A stretch of 64,000 bases of DNA from Peribacillus muralis (GTDB lineage: Bacteria > Bacillota > Bacilli > Bacillales > DSM-1321), in NCBI RefSeq assembly GCF_001645685.2, contig NZ_CP017080.1, forward strand, positions 424,001-488,000, read 5' to 3'. Shown piece by piece: positions 16,694 through 25,375 of the stretch. The translations under genes and the position numbers were made by a program. The notes beneath the pieces were generated by a model, which did no database searches, was not told where the DNA came from, and worked only from the letters and a program-made list of their open reading frames with translations. Within the stretch, counting starts at the first letter, position 1. Every line of letters begins with the position of its first letter.

Positions 16694-17941
16694 ATGCTTA
16701 AGAAAGGTGCAAAGGGAAAAAGCATGAAGGTGATTTTGGCTGGTTCTCTCATAGGAATGGGAACAATCACTGGCTTGCCTGATGTTAAGGCTGCAGAAGA
16801 AACGGGCATCATTCAAGAGGTTGACACAAAAGTGGGTCTTTCAAAGTTGGAAATAGACGGGGCTACACTCAATCAAGGTTTTTCAGAAAGTATACTAGAC
16901 TATCGTGCAACAGCCGAAAATGATGTTGAAAAAATCACTTTACAAGCCGAGAGCCGAAGTGGCGATGCAACCATTTTCGTGAACGGTACTAAGCTGACAA
17001 ATGGCATGGCTAACCTGCCTCTTCAAACGGGCATGAATACGTTTGAAATCACCGTAAGCGATGATGTAAATGAGACGGTCACATATACTGTCAAAGTCGA
17101 AAAACTTCAAAGTGGTGATAATCATTTAAATTCGATTGGGTTATCTCAAGGCTCTCTGGCCTTCGATCCCAATGTGACAGCCTATTTTGCTTCGGTGGAG
17201 AATAAAGTTAAGAGCGTTACAATATCTCCATCATTGCGTGATAGTAATGCTCATGTAATGGTCAATGGAATGGATGCAGTGAAAAGTGGTGTGAAGGTGG
17301 AACTCCCAATCGGTGAAACAGCAGTGAAGATTATCGTGACTGCAGAAAATGGGGACGAAAGAACATACACGCTTACGCTAACAAGGGCTGACGTCAAGAA
17401 ACAGGAAAAGGAAGAGGCGGTTGTCTCTAAGGATGTTAAAAGTCAAAAGCAACCGGCAATCGAAAAGCCTTCCTCCACTGAAGGAGATAAACCAGTTACA
17501 CTTTCAGCTCGTTCATTCAATGATCAAAAACCGACAAGTGTCAGTCAAACAGTGAAGGTAGCGCAGCCTGAAAATCCTCTAACCAAAAAAATGAGTACCG
17601 GTATAGATGAGGGATCGGCAACGGAACATTTAGAAAAAGAGGATGAGGCACCTGTATTGCACAGTTTGACAGCATCAACAGGATCATGGAATAAATCCTT
17701 TGATTCTAATGAACATACGTACCATATTGAAGTCAATGATGATATCACCTCAGTTGAGTTACAAGGTGCTGCAGGATCAAATGGGGCAACCATCGAATAT
17801 GACGGTGGAAATAAAAAAAAGGTGAAGTTGAAGAACAAAGCGAAGACAGCCATTTCCGTTACCGTTTCAAAAGATGGGAAGCGACGTACCTATGTGCTTG
17901 TTTTCGAGAAGGATATCAAGGTGGAAATGGATGAGGAATAG
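16694..17941 (+). CDS. Secreted protein with three cadherin-like beta-sandwich repeats
   Basis: 415 residues with an N-terminal signal segment (KVILAGSLIGMGTITGLP...KAAEE). Three copies of the cadherin-like beta-sandwich domain: about 48-135, 140-231 and 322-408. Each begins LxxLxxxxGxLxxxF and ends in a YTVKV/YTLTL/YVLVF strand. An acidic/lysine-rich linker (about 232-320) separates repeats two and three. No catalytic motif or LPXTG anchor. Probably an adhesion or wall-associated spacer protein. GGGGGG precedes the ATG. Monocistronic. Confidence 0.75.
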   Translation: MLKKGAKGKSMKVILAGSLIGMGTITGLPDVKAAEETGIIQEVDTKVGLSKLEIDGATLNQGFSESILDYRATAENDVEKITLQAESRSGDATIFVNGTKLTNGMANLPLQTGMNTFEITVSDDVNETVTYTVKVEKLQSGDNHLNSIGLSQGSLAFDPNVTAYFASVENKVKSVTISPSLRDSNAHVMVNGMDAVKSGVKVELPIGETAVKIIVTAENGDERTYTLTLTRADVKKQEKEEAVVSKDVKSQKQPAIEKPSSTEGDKPVTLSARSFNDQKPTSVSQTVKVAQPENPLTKKMSTGIDEGSATEHLEKEDEAPVLHSLTASTGSWNKSFDSNEHTYHIEVNDDITSVELQGAAGSNGATIEYDGGNKKKVKLKNKAKTAISVTVSKDGKRRTYVLVFEKDIKVEMDEE

Positions 17942-18032
17942 TCTGCGGATGATAACGAACATTAAGGATGCCAATGATTAGGCGACGCATGGGAAAATGG
18001 AGTTCAAGCAATCTGCGACATTAAGTTTTTTA

Positions 18033-18064
18033 TAAAAAAAAGGACAAGTTCCAATGCTTGTCCT
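18033..18064 (-). terminator. Terminator of the sensor kinase gene
   Basis: GGACAAG / CTTGTCC stem with an eight-T run on the minus strand, overlapping the kinase stop codon. Confidence 0.85.
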
Positions 18065-19694
18065 ACGCTTTGTAAGGTAAAATGATTTCGACTTCGGTTC
18101 CTCGATCCGGCTCGCTGTTAAAACGGACCTTTCCTCCGTGTGCCTCAATGATCCTGCAACTGACCGTCAAACCTAGACCGGTGCCTCTCTCTTTAGAAGA
18201 ATAGAAAGGCTCTCCAAGATGCTTCAAGCGCTTTTTTTCTATTCCGCTTCCATTATCTTTAATGATGATCGAAATGCTATCGTCCTTGTGCTCAAAGTCA
18301 ATCCAAATGCGATCGGCGGCAGCCTCCATGGAATTCTTGAGCATGTTGATGAATACTTGCTTTAGTTGATTTCCCTCACAGGAAAGCATCGGTATGTCAT
18401 TTTTAACAGCCGTTGATATTTGTGCGGAGAATGAATCTGCCTCTGGCTTCAATAATACTTGGACTTCATTCATCAGTTCGACGATTTGGTGCTTGCTGAA
18501 AGGAAGCTCCTGTGGCTTTGCAAGCACGAGTAATTCGCTTACGATAAGATTGATCCGGTCCAATTCACTTAGCATAATGGAATAGTATTGTTCATGGGGA
18601 TGGTCATTCTTTTTAAGTAATTGTACGAAACCTTTTAATGAAGTCAGCGGGTTGCGTACTTCATGGGCAACGCTTGCGGCCAGCTCACCGACTATGGACA
18701 ATTTCTCGCTTCTTCTTAAACGGGCTTCGGTTTCCCGGATTTGCGTGACTTCTTTGGCATAAGTGATGATTCCGACCAATTCGACACCAATCATCATCGG
18801 GACGAACGAACATGAAAGCAGGATCGACTTCCCGTATTTCGTTATAAATTGTATATCTTTTCCTTTTTTTATTCCTTTACGGTTTTCCACGACATATTCA
18901 CAGGATGTACGAATCAGGTCTGCATCTTCTGGTGAAAAGTCCAGCTTAATGAAGGGGGAGCCGTGAATTTCTGCTTGTTGAAAGCCTGTAACCGTTTCGA
19001 ACCTTGGATTTACGGTTGTGATCAATCCGTTTAAATCAAGCATGAGCATCGGGTATGGGTTGTGTTCGAATAATGATTTATAGCGTTGTTCACTATCGAA
19101 TAATTGTTTCTCAGCAGCAACCCTCTCAGTAATGTCCCTGCCAATGACGACGAGCCCTTTTCGGGAACCATCCTCAAAGAACAATGGAACTTTGATCGTA
19201 TCAAAGGTCTTGTGGTGGCCATCTGGAAGGGGGATGATTTCCTCGCATCTTGAGATTTCCCCTTTTACCCACGTTTCCTCATCGGAAATTTCACAGTAGA
19301 TCAGCGATTCTTTGTAAAATTCAGTGTATTCCGCAAGCTCACTGTCTTTTTTGCCCTTATAGTTCACATGTTCCAATTGAAATAATTTTAGACCAAAGGA
19401 ATTGGATTCCAGCCAACGACCATCGCCATCCTTGAAGTTAACGAAATCGACCATCGAGTTAATAAGTGTACGCCGGCGTTGCTCCGCTTCCTTTAATTGC
19501 TTGAATTCTTCCCTTTTAGCCAAGTAAAGGTATAAGACCAGGCCTATCGATAAAAGAAAGAAAATGCCTTCCACTCTCTGTAGCTGAATGAAGACTTCTT
19601 TGTTTTGAATATTTGTCGTTAAGAAATAGTCGAACACGACTAGTATAAGAACCCCGGAAAGGATATATATACTTAAAATGGAGCGCTTGGACAT
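18063..19694 (-). CDS. Orphan PAS sensor histidine kinase (sporulation-kinase type)
   Basis: 543 residues: two N-terminal membrane helices (about 8-25 and 42-60), two PAS domains (about 75-190 and 202-320), HisKA with phospho-acceptor H344 in SVAHEVRNPLTSLKG, and HATPase_c with N box (NMLKNSMEAA), G1 (DNGSGIE) and G2 (GTGLGLTVS). No response regulator is adjacent and the core resembles KinA/KinE-type kinases, so a role in feeding the Spo0 phosphorelay is likely but unproven. AGGGAG precedes the ATG. Confidence 0.85.
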   Translation of the reverse strand: MSKRSILSIYILSGVLILVVFDYFLTTNIQNKEVFIQLQRVEGIFFLLSIGLVLYLYLAKREEFKQLKEAEQRRRTLINSMVDFVNFKDGDGRWLESNSFGLKLFQLEHVNYKGKKDSELAEYTEFYKESLIYCEISDEETWVKGEISRCEEIIPLPDGHHKTFDTIKVPLFFEDGSRKGLVVIGRDITERVAAEKQLFDSEQRYKSLFEHNPYPMLMLDLNGLITTVNPRFETVTGFQQAEIHGSPFIKLDFSPEDADLIRTSCEYVVENRKGIKKGKDIQFITKYGKSILLSCSFVPMMIGVELVGIITYAKEVTQIRETEARLRRSEKLSIVGELAASVAHEVRNPLTSLKGFVQLLKKNDHPHEQYYSIMLSELDRINLIVSELLVLAKPQELPFSKHQIVELMNEVQVLLKPEADSFSAQISTAVKNDIPMLSCEGNQLKQVFINMLKNSMEAAADRIWIDFEHKDDSISIIIKDNGSGIEKKRLKHLGEPFYSSKERGTGLGLTVSCRIIEAHGGKVRFNSEPDRGTEVEIILPYKA

Positions 19695-19787
19695 GGAGAT
19701 TCTCCCTGATTTTAAGACATTGCAATGGTAAAATTACATACACATTTTAACAAACTATCGAAGAAAAATATATGCACAATCATAAAT

Positions 19788-19822
19788 TAAAAAACAGGAG
19801 ACGAGGTGGTCACCTGTTTTTT
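19788..19822 (-). terminator. Terminator after the VTT-domain gene
   Basis: AAAAAACAGG / CCTGTTTTTT stem with runs on both strands, overlapping the 3' end of the gene at 19810. Confidence 0.75.
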
Positions 19823-20466
19823 CGGAAGATGCGTTGGTTCTTTTTCTTTTTAACCCGTTTGTAGATCACGAAAAATAATAAAAAGAGCAGTGCGAGTGCA
19901 GCTAACGTATATTGGTTCATTTCAACTGTAAGCAGGCCATATGGAATTAGCGATAGAAAGAAAAAGTAAATCAGGTTTCCGAGTGTCGTCGCCACTAAAA
20001 AATCCTTGAATGTAACCGAACTGACTCCTGCCGCCAAGTTGATCAGGCTTGTTGGGATAAGCGGGAAAACCCTTCCTGTAAAGACGTACATAAACCCGTG
20101 CTCCACAACACTTTCTTGCCACTTTTTATCCAGCTTCTTTAAAAGGAGGTCTTGAAACCAGTTTCTTGCTGCATAGAAGATCAAGCCTGATGCTACTACA
20201 CTCGAGAACCAACTCCAAAGGTAACCATATAAGAAGCCGAATATCGTGACATTGATCGTCAGGAGCAAAATTAAGGGTATGATTGTAAAAGAATTCTGAA
20301 CAAACATCAATACGAATGTGACCAAAAAGGTGAGTGAAAGGTTTTCCTTCAATATGCCAATAACTGACTCCAGGTCACTTTTCCATACTAAAGTGAATAG
20401 TTCTGCATTTGTTAAAATAAATATTGCGATACCCAACAAAATGATCAAAGTCAGGAATTTTTTCAA
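19810..20466 (-). CDS. TVP38/TMEM64 (VTT/DedA-like) membrane protein
   Basis: 218 residues with five to six hydrophobic segments. The VTT core is seen as GFLYGYLWSWFSSVVASGLIF, FTGRVFPLIPTSLINLAAG and LGNLIYFFFLSLIPYG. The tail is strongly basic (KRVKKKKNQRIFRKNR). VTT/DedA proteins are implicated in lipid scrambling or envelope homeostasis; the substrate of this one is unknown. The start is a TTG (MKKFLT) with a GGTGGTGA site. Monocistronic. Confidence 0.8.
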   Translation of the reverse strand: MKKFLTLIILLGIAIFILTNAELFTLVWKSDLESVIGILKENLSLTFLVTFVLMFVQNSFTIIPLILLLTINVTIFGFLYGYLWSWFSSVVASGLIFYAARNWFQDLLLKKLDKKWQESVVEHGFMYVFTGRVFPLIPTSLINLAAGVSSVTFKDFLVATTLGNLIYFFFLSLIPYGLLTVEMNQYTLAALALLFLLFFVIYKRVKKKKNQRIFRKNR

Positions 20467-20517
20467 AGAGTCACCACCATTCTTACTTATAGTTTACCAG
20501 CTCAAGGTTAATTGGTG

Positions 20518-20554
20518 AAAAAAGAGCTGTCGCATAATGCAGACAGCTCTTTTA
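20518..20554 (-). terminator. Bidirectional terminator
   Basis: AAAAGAGCTGTC / GACAGCTCTTTT stem with an A run on one side and a T run on the other; it follows the queT gene on the minus strand. Confidence 0.8.
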
Positions 20555-20586
20555 CAGTATAGTAGGTTCAGGAAGCGATGATTCCT

Positions 20587-21072
20587 TTAAAGCCACTTTT
20601 CAAACTGAATTCTTTTGTCCATTGCATAAATGACGGGTGCACCAATCAAAAGGACAACGAATTCACCAACGGCTGTGGTGCCCCAGCCTAACCAGAATGG
20701 TAAACCAAAGGCAAGGTTCAGTTCGATTGCAATCAAGAACATTGTGAACGTGAAAAAGATAATCGTCGCGATCATCCGTCCTTGGACGCCTTTAATGAAC
20801 CGCGAAACAAAAATGATCAGAAGCAAGGCGAGTATGGATTGCCCGACCCCGAAAACCAAGTCAAATGGAACCATAGGTGAAAAAAGCAGATTCGAAATGA
20901 ATACACCGCCTACGATGCCATAGATATATTTTTTATTGAATACAATCAGATGGTTCAGTATTTCCGGAACCCGAAATTGGTACGCGCCAAAAGATATTGG
21001 TTGAAACACGAATGAGACCGCCACATATAAGGCAGCCAATATCCCGCTTATCACGAGGGTACGATTATTCAT
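20587..21072 (-). CDS. queT: QueT-family queuosine-precursor transporter
   Basis: 161 residues, five to six membrane helices, with signatures FQPISFGAYQFRVPEILNHL and GGVFISNLLFSPMVPFDLVFG. QueT is the substrate-binding S component of an energy-coupling-factor importer for preQ1/preQ0, a precursor of the tRNA base queuosine; the shared EcfAAT module is elsewhere. A preQ1-I riboswitch directly overlapping its ribosome site supports the assignment independently. Monocistronic. Confidence 0.92.
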   Translation of the reverse strand: MNNRTLVISGILAALYVAVSFVFQPISFGAYQFRVPEILNHLIVFNKKYIYGIVGGVFISNLLFSPMVPFDLVFGVGQSILALLLIIFVSRFIKGVQGRMIATIIFFTFTMFLIAIELNLAFGLPFWLGWGTTAVGEFVVLLIGAPVIYAMDKRIQFEKWL

Positions 21073-21077
21073 TTTTT

Positions 21078-21120
21078 TCTCTCCTAGTTTTTTATCGTGG
21101 GATGGTTACGAACCACGTAT
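21078..21120 (-). promoter_or_regulatory. PreQ1-I riboswitch
   Basis: On the minus strand: CGTGGTTCGTAACCATCCCACG, then the A-rich ATAAAAAACTAGGAG. This is the class I preQ1 architecture: a short hairpin whose loop captures the downstream tail into a pseudoknot. The tail runs into the AGGAGAG site of queT, so ligand binding should block translation initiation. Confidence 0.9.
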
Positions 21121-21285
21121 AGGTTTTTGCCCGAAACTTAATAGTAGTCGATATATGCCTATTTCGTCAATGTGTAAAGAATGGTTATTGCATGACAAAG
21201 CCTCATGTAAGCCAAACGGATTTTTGATTTCTTGCATGGAAGGATGATATTATTTTTATAGAGAAGCAGAAGGAGTGAGAGTGAC

Positions 21286-21759
21286 GTGTCAATTGAAAGT
21301 GTCAAACATCATTTTGAAAAATGGAATCTGGAAGGCGAAGTGATGGAGTTCGAAACGTCAAGTGCTACGGTTTATGAGGCAGCGGATACCATTGGCGTCA
21401 TCCCAGCACGGATCGCTAAGACTCTATCCTTCAGGGGAGAAGGGGACAAGGCGATTTTAGTTGTAGCAGCCGGGGATGCAAAAGTCGATAATAAGAAGTT
21501 TCGCCAGACATTCGGCTTCAAGGCAAGGATGCTGGCTCCAGATGAAGTGCTCCAACAGACTGGGCATGCTATCGGCGGCGTTTGCCCATTTGGATTGGCG
21601 AATGAGCTGGATGTTTTTCTTGATATATCGATGAAGCGCTTTGAATCAGTATTTCCCGCTTGCGGCAGTACGAATTCTGCGATAAAGCTTACACTTGCAC
21701 AATTATTTGAATATTCAGGTGCTAAGGAGTGGGTTGATGTGTGTAAGGATTGGGAATAA
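21286..21759 (+). CDS. YbaK/EbsC-family aminoacyl-tRNA deacylase
   Basis: 157 residues covering the whole YbaK fold: ARIAKTLSFRGEGDKAILVV, the conserved lysine in DAKVDNKKFRQTFG, the GHAIGGVCPFGL motif and the VFPACGSTNSAIKLT end. The family hydrolyses mischarged tRNA (Cys/Ala-tRNAPro) in trans. Similar to YwhH of B. subtilis. Starts at GTG with GAAGGAG before it. The gene 100 bases downstream may be co-transcribed. Confidence 0.85.
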   Translation: MSIESVKHHFEKWNLEGEVMEFETSSATVYEAADTIGVIPARIAKTLSFRGEGDKAILVVAAGDAKVDNKKFRQTFGFKARMLAPDEVLQQTGHAIGGVCPFGLANELDVFLDISMKRFESVFPACGSTNSAIKLTLAQLFEYSGAKEWVDVCKDWE

Positions 21760-21859
21760 GCGGGGAGCAGGGATGAAAAGGATATTTTTAAGAAACGGAA
21801 TTACGCTAGGGTGGACTTAAAGATGATCGTGAAGAAAATTCATAATTGGAGTGTGAAGG

Positions 21860-22672
21860 ATGTTAAGCGGAAGTCATCGAAAAAACAATAGTAGCTACCT
21901 TAGTCTTAAAACTCTTTATGAAGAAAACATCACGGTTAAGAGTGTAGCCCAAGAGCTTGAGGCCTGTCATAAAAATGATGAAGCGCTCGTTATACGGAAG
22001 GCGCTGGAGAGTAAGAATTTCGATATAATGGCAGTGCAAGATCAAGGGGATATCATCGGATATATCGAAAGGGAAGAGCTTGGTGAAGGGAGGATCTCGA
22101 AGTATTTGAGAAGCTTTTCTCCACGGGAGCTTGTTTCGGATTCTACCCCTTTGATTCAACTTCTTCATATTTTTAAAAATAAAACAAGAGTGTTCGTTTT
22201 GGAGAATAATTCAATTAAAAAGTTGATAACTCATGCAGACCTTCAAAAGCCGCCCATCAGGATGTTGATATTCGGATATATCACCCTTTTGGAAATGAGG
22301 CTGAGCGACATCATTTTGCATAGATTCGGTGATGGTAGCTGGCACTCCATGATCAGCGAGGACCGTTTGGATAAGGCAACTGAATTATATCGGCGCAGAA
22401 TTGATAAAAATGAAGATATCAACATCATAGAGTGTCTTCAAATCAGTGACAAGTTCGATATTATCCATAAAGATCAGGAAATGAGGCACTTTTTCCAAAT
22501 TCCCTCAAAAAGTAAGGGAAGGAAGGATGCGAATGCCATCCGGAAATTACGGGATAAAATATCGCATGCTAATGAATTGGGGCTGGACATGTCATGGATG
22601 GAGATCATTGAAGTGGTCGAGTGCTGTGGACATCTGCTCGAACTCTCCGAATCATATCAATATGAGAATTAA
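21860..22672 (+). CDS. CBS-pair protein with C-terminal HEPN-like domain
   Basis: 270 residues. Residues 25-130 resemble a CBS pair (DIMAVQDQGDIIGYIEREEL, RVFVLENNSIKKLITHADL), which usually senses adenine nucleotides. Residues 135-265 are helical and contain KLRDKISHANEL, an R-x4-H motif (R231, H236) as in HEPN ribonucleases and abortive-infection proteins. I infer a nucleotide-sensing HEPN protein, possibly an RNase; no partner antitoxin is adjacent. GGAG lies 8 bases before the ATG. Confidence 0.6.
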   Translation: MLSGSHRKNNSSYLSLKTLYEENITVKSVAQELEACHKNDEALVIRKALESKNFDIMAVQDQGDIIGYIEREELGEGRISKYLRSFSPRELVSDSTPLIQLLHIFKNKTRVFVLENNSIKKLITHADLQKPPIRMLIFGYITLLEMRLSDIILHRFGDGSWHSMISEDRLDKATELYRRRIDKNEDINIIECLQISDKFDIIHKDQEMRHFFQIPSKSKGRKDANAIRKLRDKISHANELGLDMSWMEIIEVVECCGHLLELSESYQYEN

Positions 22673-22701
22673 GAAACCGGCAATCATGCTGGTTCTTTCT
22701 C
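22670..22701 (+). terminator. Terminator after the CBS-HEPN gene
   Basis: AGAAACCGGCA / TGCTGGTTCT hairpin with a T-rich tail. Confidence 0.65.
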
Positions 22702-22722
22702 GTGTTTGGAGCTAGATGCCAG

Positions 22723-22750
22723 AAAAAGCTGCCCATATTAGGCAGCTCCC
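22723..22750 (-). terminator. Terminator of the DUF3892 gene
   Basis: AGCTGCC / GGCAGCT stem followed by TTTTT on the minus strand. Confidence 0.8.
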
Positions 22751-22758
22751 CCAAGATA

Positions 22759-23055
22759 TCAAAACTCTGGCAGTTGGTCGAGATTGTTTTCCTTGATTCC
22801 ATCAGGCTCACTCCGCAATATGTCACGTCCATATTTATGGAAGACATCAACATTGGCAAGTTGACCTGCCTTAGCCTCGGAAAGGGCAGTCGGGTAGTCG
22901 AGTTCGCGGCCGGAATTCGTCTTGATGGCAATGATATTGTCATCTTCATTTTTCCTGACAGCAATGATTTCTTCCTTTCCAGTTGAATCAGGTTGATTTG
23001 CTTGCGGTGTACCCTGCTGTTTATAGGATTCATAGGCTTTTTCAAATTGGTCCAT
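22759..23055 (-). CDS. DUF3892 protein
   Basis: 98 residues. The core IIAVRKNEDDNIIAIKTNSG, then a segment (GRELDYPTALSEAKAGQLAN) and VFHKYGRDILRSEPDG, match the small DUF3892 family common in Bacillaceae. The first 28 residues are a Q/P-rich extension. Function unknown. AGGAGGTG precedes the ATG. Monocistronic and convergent with the CBS-HEPN gene. Confidence 0.8.
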   Translation of the reverse strand: MDQFEKAYESYKQQGTPQANQPDSTGKEEIIAVRKNEDDNIIAIKTNSGRELDYPTALSEAKAGQLANVDVFHKYGRDILRSEPDGIKENNLDQLPEF

Positions 23056-23318
23056 CGTTTAGACACCTCCTATGTATAGGGTGAGCCATTTGTTCTGCAA
23101 TATACAAATCTCATCCAGGCACTTCCTTGCCAGCCGCATTCAGTATTTACATACGTCTACAGGGTTGACTTTCGGCACGTTTCGAATTCCTTGGAAGTTT
23201 CTATATTTTGTAAAAAAAGTAACTTTCGGCATGGGTGAACAGGGATAAACCTACCTAGTTAGAAATCTCCTTATATTGTAAAATGGTGGAGTGAAACTAT
23301 GAAACTGGGAGGCAATCT

Positions 23319-24716
23319 ATGAAAAAACAATTTCTATCATTTACATTAGCTGCTGGAATGGTATTTGGTGCATCAGGGACAACGACTGCATTGGCAGCAA
23401 CACACCCTGCTCCAGCGCATCATGCAGCGTCCGCAGATAAGCAGGTCGTTAATAGGATCGAAGTCGACAAGATCTACAGAAATATTGCATACCTCTCAAA
23501 AACACCTCGAGTGGCCGGGACTGAATCAGAGTACAAGGCCGTCCAGTTCATCAAAAAGCAATTCAAATCATATGGTTATAAAGCCAATATCGAAGAGTTC
23601 AATTTTTTATCCTATACTGATCCAAATCGGGTCGAGCTATCCATTGATGGCTTTGATGCGGAAATCAAGCCAAATCATTTAACTTATTCAGTGAATGGAA
23701 ATCCATCAGGTGAAGTGGTCTATGCCGGCCTAGGAACGAAGGAAGAGCTTGAAGAAGCAAGTGTCACTGGGAAGATTGCCCTTATTCAAAGAGGAAGTTT
23801 CACTTTTGCAGAGAAGGTATTGAACGCAGCAGAAAAAGGGGCGGCTGGTGTCATACTGTACAATAATGCAGATGGCGAATTGAACGGGACCCTCGGAGGG
23901 GTTAATGATCAATTTATTCCTTCTATCACGATAACGAAAAAGGATGGAGAAGCCCTGCTGGAAAAATTGAATGCAGGAGTCAATTTGACCGCATCATTAA
24001 AAATAGAGGGGGCCCATGCTGGAGAGAAAACCTCTTATAACGTGGTGGCCATGAAAAAGGCTACGAAGAACGTGAAAGCAAAAAAAAGCGATATCATTTA
24101 TATCACAGGTCATCATGATTCAGTTGCAGGAGCACCGGGAGCGAATGATGATGCATCGGGAACGTCCGTGACACTTGAACTTGCCCGGGTATTAAAGAAT
24201 CTTCCCACTGATACGGAAATCCGTTTCGTTACTTTCGGCGCTGAGGAGAACGGACTGCTAGGTTCGCAGCACTATGTCGGCAACCTCTCTGCTGATGAGA
24301 TCAAGCGGACGATTGCCAACTTCAACCTCGATATGGTTGGAAGCAGGGACGCAGGAGATTTGGTCATTTTGAGTAATGATGGTGAAATGAATCTTGTGAC
24401 CAAGCTTGCCCAGGCATCAAGCACCAGACTGAATGGAACGCCGACTCCATATGGACAAGGCGGCCGAAGCGACCATGTATCCTTCGCCGAAGCGGGTATT
24501 CCTGCGGCCTTATTCATCCACAGTCCTTCAGAACCTTGGTATCATACTCCTGATGATACGATTGATAAGATATCCAAGGAGAAGCTTCAAGATGTAGCTG
24601 AAATCGTCGGCACCGCCGTTTATGACCAAGCTAAAATCGAAAAGAAAAATCCATTTCCACCTCATGGAAAAAAAGTAAAGGCTCCTCATTTAGCTGAAGA
24701 GAAAGACTTCAAGTGA
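23319..24716 (+). CDS. ywaD: Secreted M28 zinc aminopeptidase (YwaD-like)
   Basis: 465 residues: signal peptide (1-27, ALAA), a PA domain inserted at about 131-225, and an M28 catalytic domain. Candidate metal ligands and catalytic residues: H265 (GHHDS), D277 (GANDDASG), E309/E310 (FGAEENG), D338 (FNLDMVG) and H409 (WYHTPDD). This is the layout of the secreted leucine/arginine aminopeptidase YwaD, which trims extracellular peptides. GGGAGG precedes the ATG. Monocistronic. Confidence 0.9.
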   Translation: MKKQFLSFTLAAGMVFGASGTTTALAATHPAPAHHAASADKQVVNRIEVDKIYRNIAYLSKTPRVAGTESEYKAVQFIKKQFKSYGYKANIEEFNFLSYTDPNRVELSIDGFDAEIKPNHLTYSVNGNPSGEVVYAGLGTKEELEEASVTGKIALIQRGSFTFAEKVLNAAEKGAAGVILYNNADGELNGTLGGVNDQFIPSITITKKDGEALLEKLNAGVNLTASLKIEGAHAGEKTSYNVVAMKKATKNVKAKKSDIIYITGHHDSVAGAPGANDDASGTSVTLELARVLKNLPTDTEIRFVTFGAEENGLLGSQHYVGNLSADEIKRTIANFNLDMVGSRDAGDLVILSNDGEMNLVTKLAQASSTRLNGTPTPYGQGGRSDHVSFAEAGIPAALFIHSPSEPWYHTPDDTIDKISKEKLQDVAEIVGTAVYDQAKIEKKNPFPPHGKKVKAPHLAEEKDFK

Positions 24717-24736
24717 AAAAGAGGAAAGGAGTTTTG

Positions 24737-24762
24737 AAGGGTGCAGGCTGCATCCTTTTTTA
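24737..24762 (+). terminator. Terminator after the aminopeptidase gene
   Basis: AGGGTGCA / TGCATCC stem with a six-T tail. Confidence 0.75.
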
Positions 24763-24949
24763 TGTTTAAAAATGGAAAAATAGGGGTAAAAAGTCTAAGT
24801 TGCAATTTGTTTTTTATGAGGGGATCATCCTAATGATTTAGCTTAAATAGCTTATTTATCCCTATTTAACTGTAAGACTATAATCCTTATAATAAAAAAT
24901 ATGAAAAATATGACAATAATAAAGAATGGTTTTTTGAGGTGATTACGAA

Positions 24950-25375
24950 GTGCATGCAAACACTTTAAGGGAGATTCACTCGGCCATCTCGGGTAGAATG
25001 TCCGACGTGAGTGAAAAAATCAATCGCTTGGAGCAGGCTAAACGACAAATCAATGAAGAACAAAATGCATGCTTAGGGGAAATCGGGAAAATAAAATATC
25101 CGGAATTGGCAGGAAGCTGGATGGGAAAACGAGCCGGTGACTTCCAAGATGCCCGCAGCGATGCGTACAAGGCCATGTCTACGATCATTCATGTTGATTA
25201 TGACGACTACCAAGAGAAAATCGAAGGAAAGATCACGATGTTGAATATAGAGAAAACAGCTTTGAATGCAGCTGGCACCATTGCCCATGAAGCGGATGCC
25301 CTTTTAGGTAAAGGAGAGACCTTCATCGAACAATTGGAAAGTAAAATATCATATTTAAAAGGGTGGTTGTTTTAA
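24950..25375 (+). CDS. YwqH-like protein (DUF5082), LXG locus chaperone/partner
   Basis: 141 residues, all-helical and WXG100-like, with GSWMGKRAGDFQDARSDAY resembling the DUF5082 hallmark. In B. subtilis the equivalent gene ywqH precedes ywqI and the LXG toxin ywqJ. These small helical proteins pair with the LXG domain for type VII secretion. Starts at GTG with GAGGTG 8 bases upstream. First gene of the toxin operon, TAATG-overlapping the next gene. Confidence 0.8.
   Translation: MHANTLREIHSAISGRMSDVSEKINRLEQAKRQINEEQNACLGEIGKIKYPELAGSWMGKRAGDFQDARSDAYKAMSTIIHVDYDDYQEKIEGKITMLNIEKTALNAAGTIAHEADALLGKGETFIEQLESKISYLKGWLF

Noticed and set aside
23160..23240. Repeated ACTTTCGGCA(C/T)G 62 bases apart upstream of the aminopeptidase gene
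   Set aside because: Only two short copies with no symmetry and no clear relation to a promoter; probably chance.
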